39,962 nucleotides of DNA from an uncultured Rhodospirillales bacterium (GTDB taxonomy: Bacteria; Pseudomonadota; Alphaproteobacteria; Acetobacterales; Acetobacteraceae): positions 1 through 39,962 of the forward strand of contig CAIMOR010000364.1 in NCBI GenBank assembly GCA_903843125.1, given 5' to 3'. Numbering within the stretch: position 1 is the stretch's first letter; each line of letters starts with the position of its first letter. The position numbers were made by a program, and so were the translations under genes. Shown one piece after another: positions 7,447 through 15,973 of this stretch. The notes beneath the pieces are model-generated. The model saw only the letters and a program-made list of their open reading frames with translations, was not told where the DNA came from and did not search any database.

Positions 7447-9060
7447 ATGAGCCTGCCGGCCTTCGCCGAACTGCTGGAGCGCCTGGTCTTCACCCCCGGC
7501 CGCAACGCCAAGCTGGCGCTGCTGCGGGAATGGTTCGCGCAGCAGCCGGACCCGGACCGCGGCGTTGGCCTGGCGGCACTGACCGAGGAGCTGAAGTTCT
7601 CGACAGCCAAGCCGGCGTTGGTGCGGGAGCTGGTCGCCTCGCGCGTCGACCCGGTGTTGCTGGCGCTGAGCCATGACTATGTCGGCGACTTCGCCGAGAC
7701 CGTCGCGCTGATCTGGCCGCAGCGGGAAGGCGTGAACGCGCCGCCGCCGACCCTGGCGGAAGTGGTCGCGGCGTTGGAGACGACGCCCAAGGCCGACCTG
7801 CCGGCGCTGATCGCCGGCTGGCTGGATACGCTGGACGCGACGGGACGCTTCGCGTTGATCAAGCTGGTCACCGGCGGCCTGCGCGTTGGTGTCTCGGCCA
7901 GGCTGGCGCGGGTGGCGCTGGCAGAATGGAGCGGCCAGCCCGTCGCCGAGATCGAGGAGGTCTGGCACGGCATCGCGCCGCCCTATGTCCCGATCTTCCG
8001 CTGGCTGGAGGGCAAGGCCGAGCGGCCGGACCCGCTGGACACGCCGGTGTTCCGGCCGCTGATGCTGGCGCATCCGCTGGAGGATGCCGACGTCGCCACG
8101 CTGCGGCCGGAGGAATGGCGCGCCGAGTGGAAGTGGGACGGCATCCGCGTGCAACTGGTCAGCGGTCCCGGCGGCCGGCGGCTGTGGAGCCGTGGCGGCG
8201 AGGACGTTTCCGGCGCCTTCCCCGAGATTGTCGCGGCCATGGATTTCCACGGCGTGCTGGACGGCGAACTGCTGGTGGTGCGGGACGGCGTGGTGGCGCC
8301 CTTCGCGGACCTGCAGCAGCGGCTGAACCGCAAGGTGGTCGGCGCCAGGATGCAGCAGGACCATCCGGCCGGGGTGCGGCTGTACGACCTGCTGTTCGAC
8401 GGCACCGAGGACCTGCGGGCGCTGCCCTTCGACCAGCGGCGCCAGCGGCTGGAAGCCTTCGTCGCGCGGGAGCAGCCGCGCCGCATGGACCTTTCGGTGC
8501 AGATCGCCTTCGCCAGCATGACGCAACTGGCGGAAGTGCGGGCGGGGGCGCGCGCCGCTTCGATCGAGGGGCTGATGCTGAAGCGTGGCGACAGCCCCTA
8601 CGTCGCCGGGCGCGTGAAGGGGCTGTGGTGGAAGTGGAAGCGCGACCCGCTCAGCATCGACGCGGTGCTGATGTACGCGCAGCGCGGCCATGGCAAGCGC
8701 AGCAGCTTCTACAGCGACTACACCTTCGGCCTGTGGCGGCCGGACGGGCAGGGTGGCGAGGAACTGGTGCCGGTCGGCAAGGCCTATTCCGGCTATACCG
8801 ACGAGGAACTGGCCTGGCTGGACAAGTGGATACGCAACCACACCACCGCGCGCTTCGGCCCGGTGCGGGAGGTGGAAAAGCACCTGGTGCTGGAGGTGGT
8901 GTTCGACGCGGCGCAGCTTTCCGGCCGGCACAAATCCGGCGTGGCGCTGCGCTTCCCGCGCATCGAGCGCATCCGGCGCGACAAGCCGGCGGCCGAGGCC
9001 GACCGGCTGGAGACGCTGATGAACACCATCGAAAAGCGCGCTGTCGTTGCCAGCGCGTGA
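7447..9060 (+). CDS. ATP-dependent DNA ligase of the ligase-associated damage response set
   Basis: A 537-residue DNA ligase that seals nicks using ATP. The N-terminal 200 residues form the alpha-helical DNA-binding domain. The nucleotidyltransferase core follows, with the nucleophile Lys229 in EWKWDGIR (motif I), LDGELLVV (motif III), GLMLKRGDSPY (motif IV) and WWKWKRDP (motif V); a C-terminal OB domain carries RFPRIERIR near the end. The organisation matches the family annotated as cisplatin damage response ligases, normally found with the helicase and exonuclease seen here. There is no Ku or polymerase/primase domain, so this is not LigD. The ATG at 7447 overlaps no other gene; its ribosome binding site is weak. 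Confidence 0.93.
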   Translation: MSLPAFAELLERLVFTPGRNAKLALLREWFAQQPDPDRGVGLAALTEELKFSTAKPALVRELVASRVDPVLLALSHDYVGDFAETVALIWPQREGVNAPPPTLAEVVAALETTPKADLPALIAGWLDTLDATGRFALIKLVTGGLRVGVSARLARVALAEWSGQPVAEIEEVWHGIAPPYVPIFRWLEGKAERPDPLDTPVFRPLMLAHPLEDADVATLRPEEWRAEWKWDGIRVQLVSGPGGRRLWSRGGEDVSGAFPEIVAAMDFHGVLDGELLVVRDGVVAPFADLQQRLNRKVVGARMQQDHPAGVRLYDLLFDGTEDLRALPFDQRRQRLEAFVAREQPRRMDLSVQIAFASMTQLAEVRAGARAASIEGLMLKRGDSPYVAGRVKGLWWKWKRDPLSIDAVLMYAQRGHGKRSSFYSDYTFGLWRPDGQGGEELVPVGKAYSGYTDEELAWLDKWIRNHTTARFGPVREVEKHLVLEVVFDAAQLSGRHKSGVALRFPRIERIRRDKPAAEADRLETLMNTIEKRAVVASA

Positions 9061-9090
9061 CGGGAGCCTGTGCTGCGCGACCTTCGGCGA

Positions 9091-9870
9091 TCAGCCGCCC
9101 GGCGCGTAGGTGTTCGCCAGCGTGCCCACCCCGTCGATGCTGACTTCCACCAGCATGCCCGGCCGCATCGGCAGCGCGCCCACGGACGTGCCGCAGGCGA
9201 TGACGTCGCCCGGCCGGAGCGTGACCTCCCGCGACAGCAGGCTGACGATGCGGGCCGGCGGCAGGATCATGTCCGCCAGCGGATAGTCCTGCCGGCCGCG
9301 GCCGTTCAGCGCCACCTTGCAGCGTGCCGCCGCCCAGTCCAGGCCGGTGGCGATGGCCGGGCCGATGGGGCCGAAGCCGTCGCAGCCCTTGGCGCGCGCC
9401 CATTGCGGGAAGCTGGGGTCGCTGTGCAGCAGGTCCAGCGCGGTCACGTCGTTGACGCAGGTGTAGCCGAAGATCGCCGCTTCGGCCGCGGCTTCGTCGG
9501 CATCGCGCGTGGTGGCGCCGATGACGATGCCGAGTTCGCCCTCGTAGATCACCTTGCCCTGGTAGCTGCCGGGGGGGCGGATCGCGTCACCGGGGCCGGC
9601 CAGGCTGCCGGGCGCCTTCAGGAACCATAGCGGCGTTGCCGGAATGGCGTTGCCGGCTTTGGCGGCGGCCTCGTGGAAGTTGTTCCACAGCCCGATGAAC
9701 TGCCCCGGCACCACCGGCGGCAGCAGCGCCAGAGCCTCGGCGGCCAGTGTTTCGCCGGTGGGCGTGGCGCCGGCGAACATGTCGCCGCCATGCACCGCCA
9801 CCTGGCCCTCCGCCAGCGTGCCGAAGCCCGTGCTTCCGTCCGCCCTGGCGAACCGCACCCAATGCGCCAT
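9091..9870 (-). CDS. Fumarylacetoacetate hydrolase family protein
   Basis: A 259-residue enzyme of the FAH fold, which uses a divalent metal to hydrate, hydrolyse or decarboxylate beta-keto acids from aromatic or sugar-acid catabolism. Conserved elements are the FLKAPGSLAGPG loop, the metal-binding YEGELGIVIG, CVNDVTALD, and FGPIGPAI, then GDVIACGTSVG near the C-terminus. The ATG at 9870 is chosen because GGGAGG lies 5 bases upstream and the protein N-terminus (MAHWVRFA) fits the family; the frame is open for another kilobase upstream but only opposite the MFS gene. It is divergent from the MFS transporter, which may carry its substrate or product; that pairing is inference. Confidence 0.9.
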   Translation of the reverse strand: MAHWVRFARADGSTGFGTLAEGQVAVHGGDMFAGATPTGETLAAEALALLPPVVPGQFIGLWNNFHEAAAKAGNAIPATPLWFLKAPGSLAGPGDAIRPPGSYQGKVIYEGELGIVIGATTRDADEAAAEAAIFGYTCVNDVTALDLLHSDPSFPQWARAKGCDGFGPIGPAIATGLDWAAARCKVALNGRGRQDYPLADMILPPARIVSLLSREVTLRPGDVIACGTSVGALPMRPGMLVEVSIDGVGTLANTYAPGG

Positions 9871-9954
9871 CCGCGCCTCCCATCCCTTGCCGACCCACCT
9901 TTGCCACAAGCCGCGGCAGCAGGCACCATGGAGGGCAATAATCGAGGAAACGCG

Positions 9955-11133
9955 GTGCGGCTTTTCGCGCAACCGGACTTCTGCCGGCTTTGGTATGTCG
10001 GCCTCGTCATCTTCGTCGTGCGCTGGCTGGAGACGCTGGCGGTGGCGGTCTTCGTCTGGCGCTCCACCGAAAGTGCCTTCCTGGTGGCGATGATGACCAT
10101 GCTGCGGCTGCTGCCGATGGGACTGTTCGGCGCCGTGCTGGGCGCGGTGGCGGAGCGGCTTGACCGGCGCTGGGCGATGATCGTCGTCGTCGGCGCCTCG
10201 CTGGTGGTTTCGCTGACCCTGGCGTTGCTGGCCTGGTGTGGGGCCTTGGCGGTGTGGCACCTGGCGGTGGCCAGCTTCATCAACGGGCTCAGCTGGGCGG
10301 CCGACAACCCGGTGCGCCGGTTGATGATGGGCGAGGTGGCCGGCCCCGAGCGCATGGGCGCGGCGATGTCGATCGATGTCGGCAGCAACAACGCCAGCCG
10401 CATGCTGGGGCCTACCGTTGGCGGGTTGGTACTGGCGTCGCTTGGCATCGAGGGGACCTTCCTGCTCGGTGCAGCGCTTTATGCCACCGCGCTGCCGGCG
10501 GCCTTCCTGGTGCGGGTGCGCTCGCCGCGGATCACCGCCGCGGTTTCGGTGCTCGGCCGCATGGCGGAGGGGCTGCGCGCGGTGCGGCAGGACCGCCGGT
10601 TGGTGGGTATCCTGACCATCACGGTGATCTTCAACGTGTTCGGCTGGCCCTTCACCAGCATGGTGCCGGTGGTGGCGCAGCAGGTGCTGGGCCTGGACAC
10701 GGTGGCCACCGGCATCCTGGCCAGCATGGATGGTGTGGGCGCCTTCTTCGGGGCCGTTGCCATGGCGCTGTGGGCGCGGCCGGCCTGGTACAAGCGGCTC
10801 TATGTCGGGGGCATGGCCAGTTTCCTGGTCGTCGTCATGGTCTTCGCGGTGGCGCCGAATGCGGCGCTGGCGGGGGCGGCGCTGTTCGTCATCGGCTTCG
10901 GGCAATCCGGCTTTTCCATCATGCAGCCGACGCTGATCTACCTGGCGACGCCGACCGAGCTGCGCAGCCGGGTGCTGGGCATCCTGACCGTCGCCATCGG
11001 CATGGGGCCGTTGGGCTTCGTGCATATCGGGCTGCTGGCGGATGCCTTCGGCGTGCAGGCCGCCACCGCCGCCACCGGCGCGGAAGGCCTGCTGCTGCTG
11101 GCGCTGACCCGGCGGTGGTGGCGGGCGATCTAG
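9955..11133 (+). CDS. MFS transporter
   Basis: About 392 residues with roughly twelve hydrophobic membrane segments, and between helices 2 and 3 the loop GAVAERLDRRWAM, the usual MFS signature site. It is most similar in character to the drug/enterobactin-exporter-like MFS group; the cargo is unknown. I choose the GTG at 9955 because GAGGAA (9944-9949) sits 5 bases ahead of it and the resulting MRLFAQPDFCRLW start is typical for the family. An in-frame ATG at 9928 would add nine residues but has no ribosome binding site. Divergent to the FAH-family gene across an 84-base gap and convergent with the hydrolase operon. Confidence 0.88.
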   Translation: MRLFAQPDFCRLWYVGLVIFVVRWLETLAVAVFVWRSTESAFLVAMMTMLRLLPMGLFGAVLGAVAERLDRRWAMIVVVGASLVVSLTLALLAWCGALAVWHLAVASFINGLSWAADNPVRRLMMGEVAGPERMGAAMSIDVGSNNASRMLGPTVGGLVLASLGIEGTFLLGAALYATALPAAFLVRVRSPRITAAVSVLGRMAEGLRAVRQDRRLVGILTITVIFNVFGWPFTSMVPVVAQQVLGLDTVATGILASMDGVGAFFGAVAMALWARPAWYKRLYVGGMASFLVVVMVFAVAPNAALAGAALFVIGFGQSGFSIMQPTLIYLATPTELRSRVLGILTVAIGMGPLGFVHIGLLADAFGVQAATAATGAEGLLLLALTRRWWRAI

Positions 11134-11177
11134 GCTGGTGGCCGGCGTCCCGCGCGAAGGCAGGCAGGGGCGGCCCG

Positions 11178-12032
11178 CTAGGGCGCCAGCAGCCGCAGCA
11201 GCCGCTGGATGTCGCTGGTGGGGTCCAGGTACTGGTCCAGGATGCTGAAGTGATGGAAGCCCGGCGCCACCAGCAGGCCGGGCTGCAGCCCGTGGCGGCG
11301 CAGATGCTGGGCATAGCGCAGGGAATGGTCGATCCAGTGGATCGGCTCCTCGCCGCCCACCATCACCCAGCAGGGGCAGGCGCAGCGCGGCGGCATCGCC
11401 TCGTAGTCATGCCGCGCCGAAATCTCCGGCGTCAGGTGCAGGTCGGCGTTCACCGTGGTCAGCATGGCCGGCGCCGGGTTGTAGATGCCGCTGGTCAGCA
11501 GCGCCCCGGCGAAGGGGTTGGCCGGCAGGCCACGCGCCGCCCAATCCGTCGCCAGCGCCGCCGCTACCAGGTGGGCGCCGGCGGAATGGCCGGAGAGCGT
11601 GAAGCGCGAGAGGTCGCCGCCATGCGTCGGCGCCTGGCGCAGCAGCCATTCCAGGCCGCCCAGCGCGGAGGCCACCGTGCCGTCCAGCGTCACCGCCGGG
11701 CAAAGGTCGTAGTTCAGCACCGCCACCAGGATGCCGCGCTGGTTCAGCTCGGTGGCGGTGAAGGCGAAGTTGCGCTTGTCCTGCGCGCGCCAGTAGCCGC
11801 CATGGATGAAGGCGTGCACCGGCCAGGGGCCGTTGCCCTCGGGCGGGTAGAGGTCCAGGCTGTTCAGCCCCTGCGGCGCCCAGGCCAGGTCCGCGATGCG
11901 GCGCGGCGCGGCCAGCGCGCGCTCATTCGCCGGGGCGCGTCGGGCGCCGTACTCGGCGCTGTTCGGCACGCTGCGCTGCGGGTTGAACTGCACCTCGGCT
12001 TCATCGGGCGTCAGGTTGTCCCAAGGGGTCAT
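11178..12032 (-). CDS. Alpha/beta hydrolase, arylformamidase-like
   Basis: A 284-residue alpha/beta hydrolase. The oxyanion-hole motif HGGYW (about 77-81) is the form seen in kynurenine formamidase and related amidases/esterases; the nucleophile elbow is GHSAG with Ser150; an acidic residue in GGEEPIHW and the histidine in GFHHFS complete a likely triad. This suggests hydrolysis of an N-formyl or other small amide or ester, but the true substrate is unknown. It is the last gene of the ten-gene minus-strand operon and overlaps the stop of the bicupin-like gene by 4 bases (12029-12032). No kynurenine-pathway gene is near, so formamidase activity on kynurenine is not assumed. Confidence 0.85.
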   Translation of the reverse strand: MTPWDNLTPDEAEVQFNPQRSVPNSAEYGARRAPANERALAAPRRIADLAWAPQGLNSLDLYPPEGNGPWPVHAFIHGGYWRAQDKRNFAFTATELNQRGILVAVLNYDLCPAVTLDGTVASALGGLEWLLRQAPTHGGDLSRFTLSGHSAGAHLVAAALATDWAARGLPANPFAGALLTSGIYNPAPAMLTTVNADLHLTPEISARHDYEAMPPRCACPCWVMVGGEEPIHWIDHSLRYAQHLRRHGLQPGLLVAPGFHHFSILDQYLDPTSDIQRLLRLLAP

Positions 12033-12640
12033 GCGGTCTCCAATTGGCAGATGCGGTCGAGGAAGAGGCGATAGCCGACCCCGCGCGGCTTGGCCGCTTC
12101 CTCCGGGCTCCAGGCGCGGAAGCTCGGCAGCCCCAGCAGCGCGGCGTCAAGCACCATGGCGCGGATGAAGGCGGTGCCGGGCGCCAGCACGCGGCCCACC
12201 ACCGGCTCGACGCCGGTTTCGTGCCAGGCCTGGCCGGGGGTGATGCGGCGCTGTTCCTCGCCCAGTTCGGCCAGCAGCAGGCCAGAGAGCAGGCGGCGGA
12301 TGCCCGGCCCGGCGTGGCCGTGCTTCGGCGTTACGCCATGCTCGGCGAAGTCCACCCGGTCCAGCCGCAGCACGAAGGGCTGGGCGGGGTCGCGCGGCAG
12401 GCTGTGCGCCAGGATCAGCGAGGCGCGGTCCAGCGGCGCAGCGGCGCGGCAGACGGTGAAGCACCAGGCCTCGCCCGTGCCTTCCAGCAGCGCCCCGCCC
12501 GGCGCCAGCACGGCATCGTCCTCGGCCAGCGGCGCGCCGGCCACCCGTAGCGCCCCGCGCCGCAGATAGAGGCCGTGCACCCCTGCCGGCAGCGTCGCCG
12601 TGCCGGTCACGGCCAGCTCATGCAGAGCCAGCCGCATCAT
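12029..12640 (-). CDS. Bicupin-like protein of unknown function
   Basis: A 203-residue protein that appears to hold two small beta-barrel halves. The second half has a cupin-like metal site: KHGHAGPG with His107 and His109 followed by PGQAWHETGVEP with His140. The first half (about 10-65) has a cupin-like strand pattern but no histidine cluster. Cupins of this size serve as isomerases, dioxygenases, decarboxylases or binding proteins, so no reaction is given. The ATGATGA at its start (12640-12634) overlaps the TGA of the upstream permease by 4 bases, and its own stop overlaps the hydrolase start, so it is translated within the operon and probably acts on the imported compound. Confidence 0.7.
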   Translation of the reverse strand: MMRLALHELAVTGTATLPAGVHGLYLRRGALRVAGAPLAEDDAVLAPGGALLEGTGEAWCFTVCRAAAPLDRASLILAHSLPRDPAQPFVLRLDRVDFAEHGVTPKHGHAGPGIRRLLSGLLLAELGEEQRRITPGQAWHETGVEPVVGRVLAPGTAFIRAMVLDAALLGLPSFRAWSPEEAAKPRGVGYRLFLDRICQLETA

Positions 12641-13425
12641 CGGCCGAGCCTTGCCCGCAGCCCATGGCCCAGCAGCAGCATCGCCAGTGCCGAGGCCAGC
12701 ACGAATACCCCGGGCCAGAGCGACATCCACCACGCCACCAGGATGAAGTTTTTCCCTTGCTCGAGGATCGCGCCCCAGTCCGGCGTCGGCGGCAGCACGC
12801 CCAGGCCCAGGAAGCCGAGCGCGGCCTCGATCTGCAGCGCCAGCGGGAACAGGATGACGAAGTTCAGCACCAGCACCGGCAGCGTGTTCGGCAGCACCTG
12901 GCGCAGCAGCACCGCGGCCTCGCCGAAGCCGGCGGCGCGGGCGGCTTCCACATAGGTCAGCTGCGCCTCCGCCAGCGCGGCGGAACGGCCGATGCGGAAG
13001 AAGCTGGGCAGGTAGATGACGCTGAGCGCCAGCACCAGGTTGGAGGCGCCGGGGCCGAGCACGCCGGTGATCATGACCCCGGCGATGATCGGCGGGAAGG
13101 TCTGCACCATGTCCGCCAGGCGGGCCAGCGCCAGGTCGAACCAGCCGCCGGCGAAGCCCGCCACCACGCCGAGCCCGCCGCCCAGCAGCAGCGCCAGCAG
13201 CAGCGAGGAGGTGACGAGGCCGAGCGTGATGCGCGTGCCATGCACCACACGCGCGAAGACGTCGCGGCCGACATCGTCGGTGCCGAACCAATGCGCCGCG
13301 CTGGGAGGTTGCAGTGCCAGCGCGGTGTCCAGCGCCAGCGGCGATTGCGGCGCCACCAGCCCGGGCGCCAGCAGCAGCACCGCGAAGACCAGCGAGAGCG
13401 CGAGGCCGAGCCGCCAGGCGGTCAT
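12637..13425 (-). CDS. Dipeptide/oligopeptide-type ABC transporter permease (DppC-like)
   Basis: A 262-residue inner-membrane permease with about six helices. It has the DppC-type N-terminus, HWFGTDDVGRDVFARVVHG, and the cytoplasmic EAA loop EAARAAGFGEAAVLLRQVLPN that docks onto the ATPases, then LGFLGLGVLPPTPDWG, a hallmark of this permease class. The ATG at 13425 overlaps the stop of the DppB-like permease by 4 bases, which settles the start. It pairs with that permease and the two ATPases 4-6 kb upstream in the same operon. Confidence 0.93.
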   Translation of the reverse strand: MTAWRLGLALSLVFAVLLLAPGLVAPQSPLALDTALALQPPSAAHWFGTDDVGRDVFARVVHGTRITLGLVTSSLLLALLLGGGLGVVAGFAGGWFDLALARLADMVQTFPPIIAGVMITGVLGPGASNLVLALSVIYLPSFFRIGRSAALAEAQLTYVEAARAAGFGEAAVLLRQVLPNTLPVLVLNFVILFPLALQIEAALGFLGLGVLPPTPDWGAILEQGKNFILVAWWMSLWPGVFVLASALAMLLLGHGLRARLGR

Positions 13426-14366
13426 GACTTCAGCCTCGGGTCCAGCAGGCCGTAGAGCAGGTCCACCACCAGGTTCACCACGGTGGCGATGATGACGACG
13501 AAGAACAGCGCGCCCTGCACCACCGGGTAGTCCCGCCCCTGGATGCCCGAGAGGATCAGCCGCCCGAGCCCGGGCAGCGAGAACAGGCTTTCGATGACGA
13601 CGACGCCGCCGAGGATCTGGATAAGCACCAACCCCATGAAGGTGACCAGCGGCACCATCACGTTGGCCAGGGCATGGCGGAAATGGATATCGAACGGCGT
13701 CATGCCCTTGGCGCGGGCGGCGCGGATGTAGTCGCGCCCCAACTCCTCCACCATCAGCCCGCGGACGAACTGGCTGTAGGCGGCGGCCTGCAGCACCGCC
13801 AGCGACAGCACCGGCAGGACGAGGATGCTGAGGTTCTCGCCCAGGTCCTCGCCCGGCCCGGACCAGGCGAAGGGTGGCGACCAGTCCAGCGCCTGGCTGG
13901 CGCCGACCAGCAGCATCAGCCCCAGCCAGAACACCGGCGCCGAGAGGCCGACGAGGTTGAAGCCCTGGATCAGCGCATCCAGGCGGGAGCCATGCACGAT
14001 GCCGGCGACGACACCGAGCGGCACGCCGACCAGCGTGGCCAGCAGCAGCGTGGCGCCGGCAACCTCGGCGGTGACGAGAAAGGCCTCCCACACCATCGCC
14101 CACACCGCGCGGCCCTGGTACCAGCTGCGGCCCAGGTCGCCGCTCAGCGTCGCGCCGACCCATTGCAGGAACTGCCGCCACAGCGGCCGGTCCAGCCCGA
14201 AGAAGCCGCGCAGCGCCTGCTCGGCCGCGCGGTCGGTGCCGGTCTGCCCCAGCATCTGCGCGACGATGTCGCCGGGCACCGCGCGCAGCAGCAGGAAGAC
14301 CGCCAGGCTGGACAGCAGCGCCGCAATGAGCGCCGCGCCCAGCCGGCGCGCCAGGAAAAGCGCCAG
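13422..14366 (-). CDS. Dipeptide/oligopeptide-type ABC transporter permease (DppB-like), probable CTG start
   Basis: About 314 residues, the usual DppB length. The frame runs FLARRLGAALIAALLSS and AVFLLLRAVPGDIV, the expected first membrane helix and PGD motif, before the first standard start (GTG at 14279), so that GTG is too late. No ATG, GTG or TTG lies between it and the upstream gene. CTG at 14366-14364 has GGAGGG (14380-14375) 8 bases ahead, so it is my chosen start. Later features are the EAA loop RAARAKGMTPFDIHFRHALAN and LFSLPGLGRL near the C-terminus. It partners the DppC-like permease, whose ATG overlaps its stop. A sequencing error removing an ATG is the alternative explanation. 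Confidence 0.9.
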   Translation of the reverse strand: MALFLARRLGAALIAALLSSLAVFLLLRAVPGDIVAQMLGQTGTDRAAEQALRGFFGLDRPLWRQFLQWVGATLSGDLGRSWYQGRAVWAMVWEAFLVTAEVAGATLLLATLVGVPLGVVAGIVHGSRLDALIQGFNLVGLSAPVFWLGLMLLVGASQALDWSPPFAWSGPGEDLGENLSILVLPVLSLAVLQAAAYSQFVRGLMVEELGRDYIRAARAKGMTPFDIHFRHALANVMVPLVTFMGLVLIQILGGVVVIESLFSLPGLGRLILSGIQGRDYPVVQGALFFVVIIATVVNLVVDLLYGLLDPRLKS

Positions 14367-14381
14367 GGCGTCAGCCCTCCA
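14364..14381 (-). promoter_or_regulatory. Ribosome binding site and CTG initiation codon of the DppB-like permease
   Basis: Minus-strand reading: TGGAGGGC, then the TGA stop of the binding-protein gene (14373-14371), then CGCC and CTG. GGAGGG is a near-perfect anti-16S match at ideal 8-base spacing from the CTG, and lies in the last codons of the upstream gene. This decides the start in the absence of a standard codon. Confidence 0.6.
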
Positions 14382-15963
14382 CCCAGGCCTTGGCCAGGCC
14401 GAAATACCAGCCGGTGCCGTGCTGCACGTAGTTCTTCAGCCGGGTGCGGTTGGCGGTCAGCACATCGGCCGAGAACATCATGATGGTCGGCACTTCCTCG
14501 GCCATCAATTCCTGGAACTCGGTGTAGATCGCGCGGCGCTGCACGGTGTCCGCGGTCTCCTGCCCGCGTTCCAGCAGGGCGTCGGCGCGGGCGTTGTTCC
14601 AGTTGCGGAAGTCGGCGCCGGCTGGCACCGAATGGAAGTGGCGGAAGAACAGCAGCGCCGGGTCAGGGATGGTGCCCCAGTCGTTGAAGGTGAAGCCCAG
14701 CTCCCGCGCCCGCAGGTTGCGCACCCAGACGCCGAGGTCGAGCTTGCGGATGCTGATGCGAACGCCGATGCGCTTCAGCTGCTCGCTGATGGTCACCGCC
14801 GCCGCGTCCATCCAGTCGTAGCCGATGATGGTGGTCAGCTCGATGTCGAGCCCATCCGGGTGGCCGGCCTCGCGCAGCAGCGCGCGCGCCTTGTCCAGGT
14901 CCACGGTCTGGAAAGCCAACTTGTCCAGCGCCACGCCCCAGGCCGGCTCCATGCCCGCCACCATGGTGCCGATCACCTTGCCGTAGCCGGCGATGGAGGC
15001 ATCCATCACCTGCTTCTTGTCGATCGCCAGCGCCAGCGCCTGGCGCACCCGTACATCCTTCAGCGGCGCGTAGTTGCAGTCGAGGTCGAGCGATTTCTGG
15101 TTCAACGAGGGCCAGCGATGCACCTCCACCCCCGGCGCGCTTGCCAAGGCCTGGGTGTCCTGCGGGCGGGAGAACATGGCCATGTCGATGCGGCGCGACT
15201 GCAGCCCCACCACCATGGCGGCGCTGTTCGGCATGGTGGCGAAGGTGATCTCGTCCAGGTAGGGGACGCCGGGCTGCCAATACTCGGCGAAACGTTCCAT
15301 GATGATGACGCTGTTGGGGCGGAACTGCTTCAGCTTGAACGGCCCGGTGCCGACCGATATCTCGTTCATCCGCGGGCCGGAATTGGCGTCGTCCAGGAAG
15401 CCGTTGGGCACCACGGCGCCGTACTTGTTGGTCAGCGTCATCGGCAGCGCCGAATTCGGCTTGGCCAGGTGGAACACCACGGTGTGGTCGTCCGGCGCCT
15501 CGATGCTCGCCACCGAGGACAGGTCGCCGGCACCGGGCGAGCCATTGGCCGGATTGCGCATGAAGTCGTAGCTGTACTTCACGTCGGCCGAGGTCATGGC
15601 GGCGCCGGTGTGGAATTTCACCCCACGGCGCAGCTGGAAGGTCCAGCTCTTCGCGTCCGCGCTCGGCGTCGCGCTCACCGCCAGCAGCGGCCGGGCCACG
15701 CCGGTCTGGTCCTCGAAGAACAGGCCCTGGTACATCAGCACCGAGACGCGGACGCGCGCATCGGCGGCCTGGCGGAAGGGGTCCAGCGCCGGCGGTTCCA
15801 CCAGGTTGCCGATGGTGACCTTGCCGCCGCGCTTGGCGTTGGGGTCGGTCGGGCCGTACAGCAGCGGGTCGATCGCCGCCGCCGGCTGCGCCCCGGCCGG
15901 CAGCGCCAGGCCGGCCAACGCGAGCGAGAGCGCCGCACGGCGCGAGATGTCGAACTCGGTCAT
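14371..15963 (-). CDS. Family 5 extracellular solute-binding protein (peptide/nickel/opine type)
   Basis: A 530-residue periplasmic binding protein, the expected size for family 5. The N-terminus SRRAALSLALAGLALPAGA has two arginines before a hydrophobic stretch and an Ala-x-Ala end, consistent with a Tat or Sec signal peptide. Family features follow: RVSVLMYQGLFFEDQ, the family-typical SWTFQLRRGVKFHTGAAMTSADVKYSYD split over about residues 98-125, and a C-terminal YTEFQELMAEEVPTIMM. GAGGAGGGACAG directly before the ATG at 15963 settles the start. It captures the substrate for the two permeases downstream and two ATPases upstream; the ligand could be a peptide, opine or other organic solute. 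Confidence 0.93.
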   Translation of the reverse strand: MTEFDISRRAALSLALAGLALPAGAQPAAAIDPLLYGPTDPNAKRGGKVTIGNLVEPPALDPFRQAADARVRVSVLMYQGLFFEDQTGVARPLLAVSATPSADAKSWTFQLRRGVKFHTGAAMTSADVKYSYDFMRNPANGSPGAGDLSSVASIEAPDDHTVVFHLAKPNSALPMTLTNKYGAVVPNGFLDDANSGPRMNEISVGTGPFKLKQFRPNSVIIMERFAEYWQPGVPYLDEITFATMPNSAAMVVGLQSRRIDMAMFSRPQDTQALASAPGVEVHRWPSLNQKSLDLDCNYAPLKDVRVRQALALAIDKKQVMDASIAGYGKVIGTMVAGMEPAWGVALDKLAFQTVDLDKARALLREAGHPDGLDIELTTIIGYDWMDAAAVTISEQLKRIGVRISIRKLDLGVWVRNLRARELGFTFNDWGTIPDPALLFFRHFHSVPAGADFRNWNNARADALLERGQETADTVQRRAIYTEFQELMAEEVPTIMMFSADVLTANRTRLKNYVQHGTGWYFGLAKAWVEG

Positions 15964-15973
15964 CTGTCCCTCC

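Noticed and set aside
7321-8931. A 536-codon open frame on the minus strand opposite the DNA ligase
   Set aside because: The plus-strand ligase motifs are complete; the antisense frame is rich in Gln/Arg/His and has no recognisable fold.
9871-11025. Long N-terminal extension of the FAH-family protein
   Set aside because: The extension lies opposite the MFS gene, and the ATG at 9870 has a strong ribosome binding site and a family-typical N-terminus.
11178-12032. Kynurenine formamidase as a firm call for the hydrolase
   Set aside because: HGGYW and GHSAG fit, but no tryptophan-degradation gene is near and the motif is shared by other amidases and esterases.
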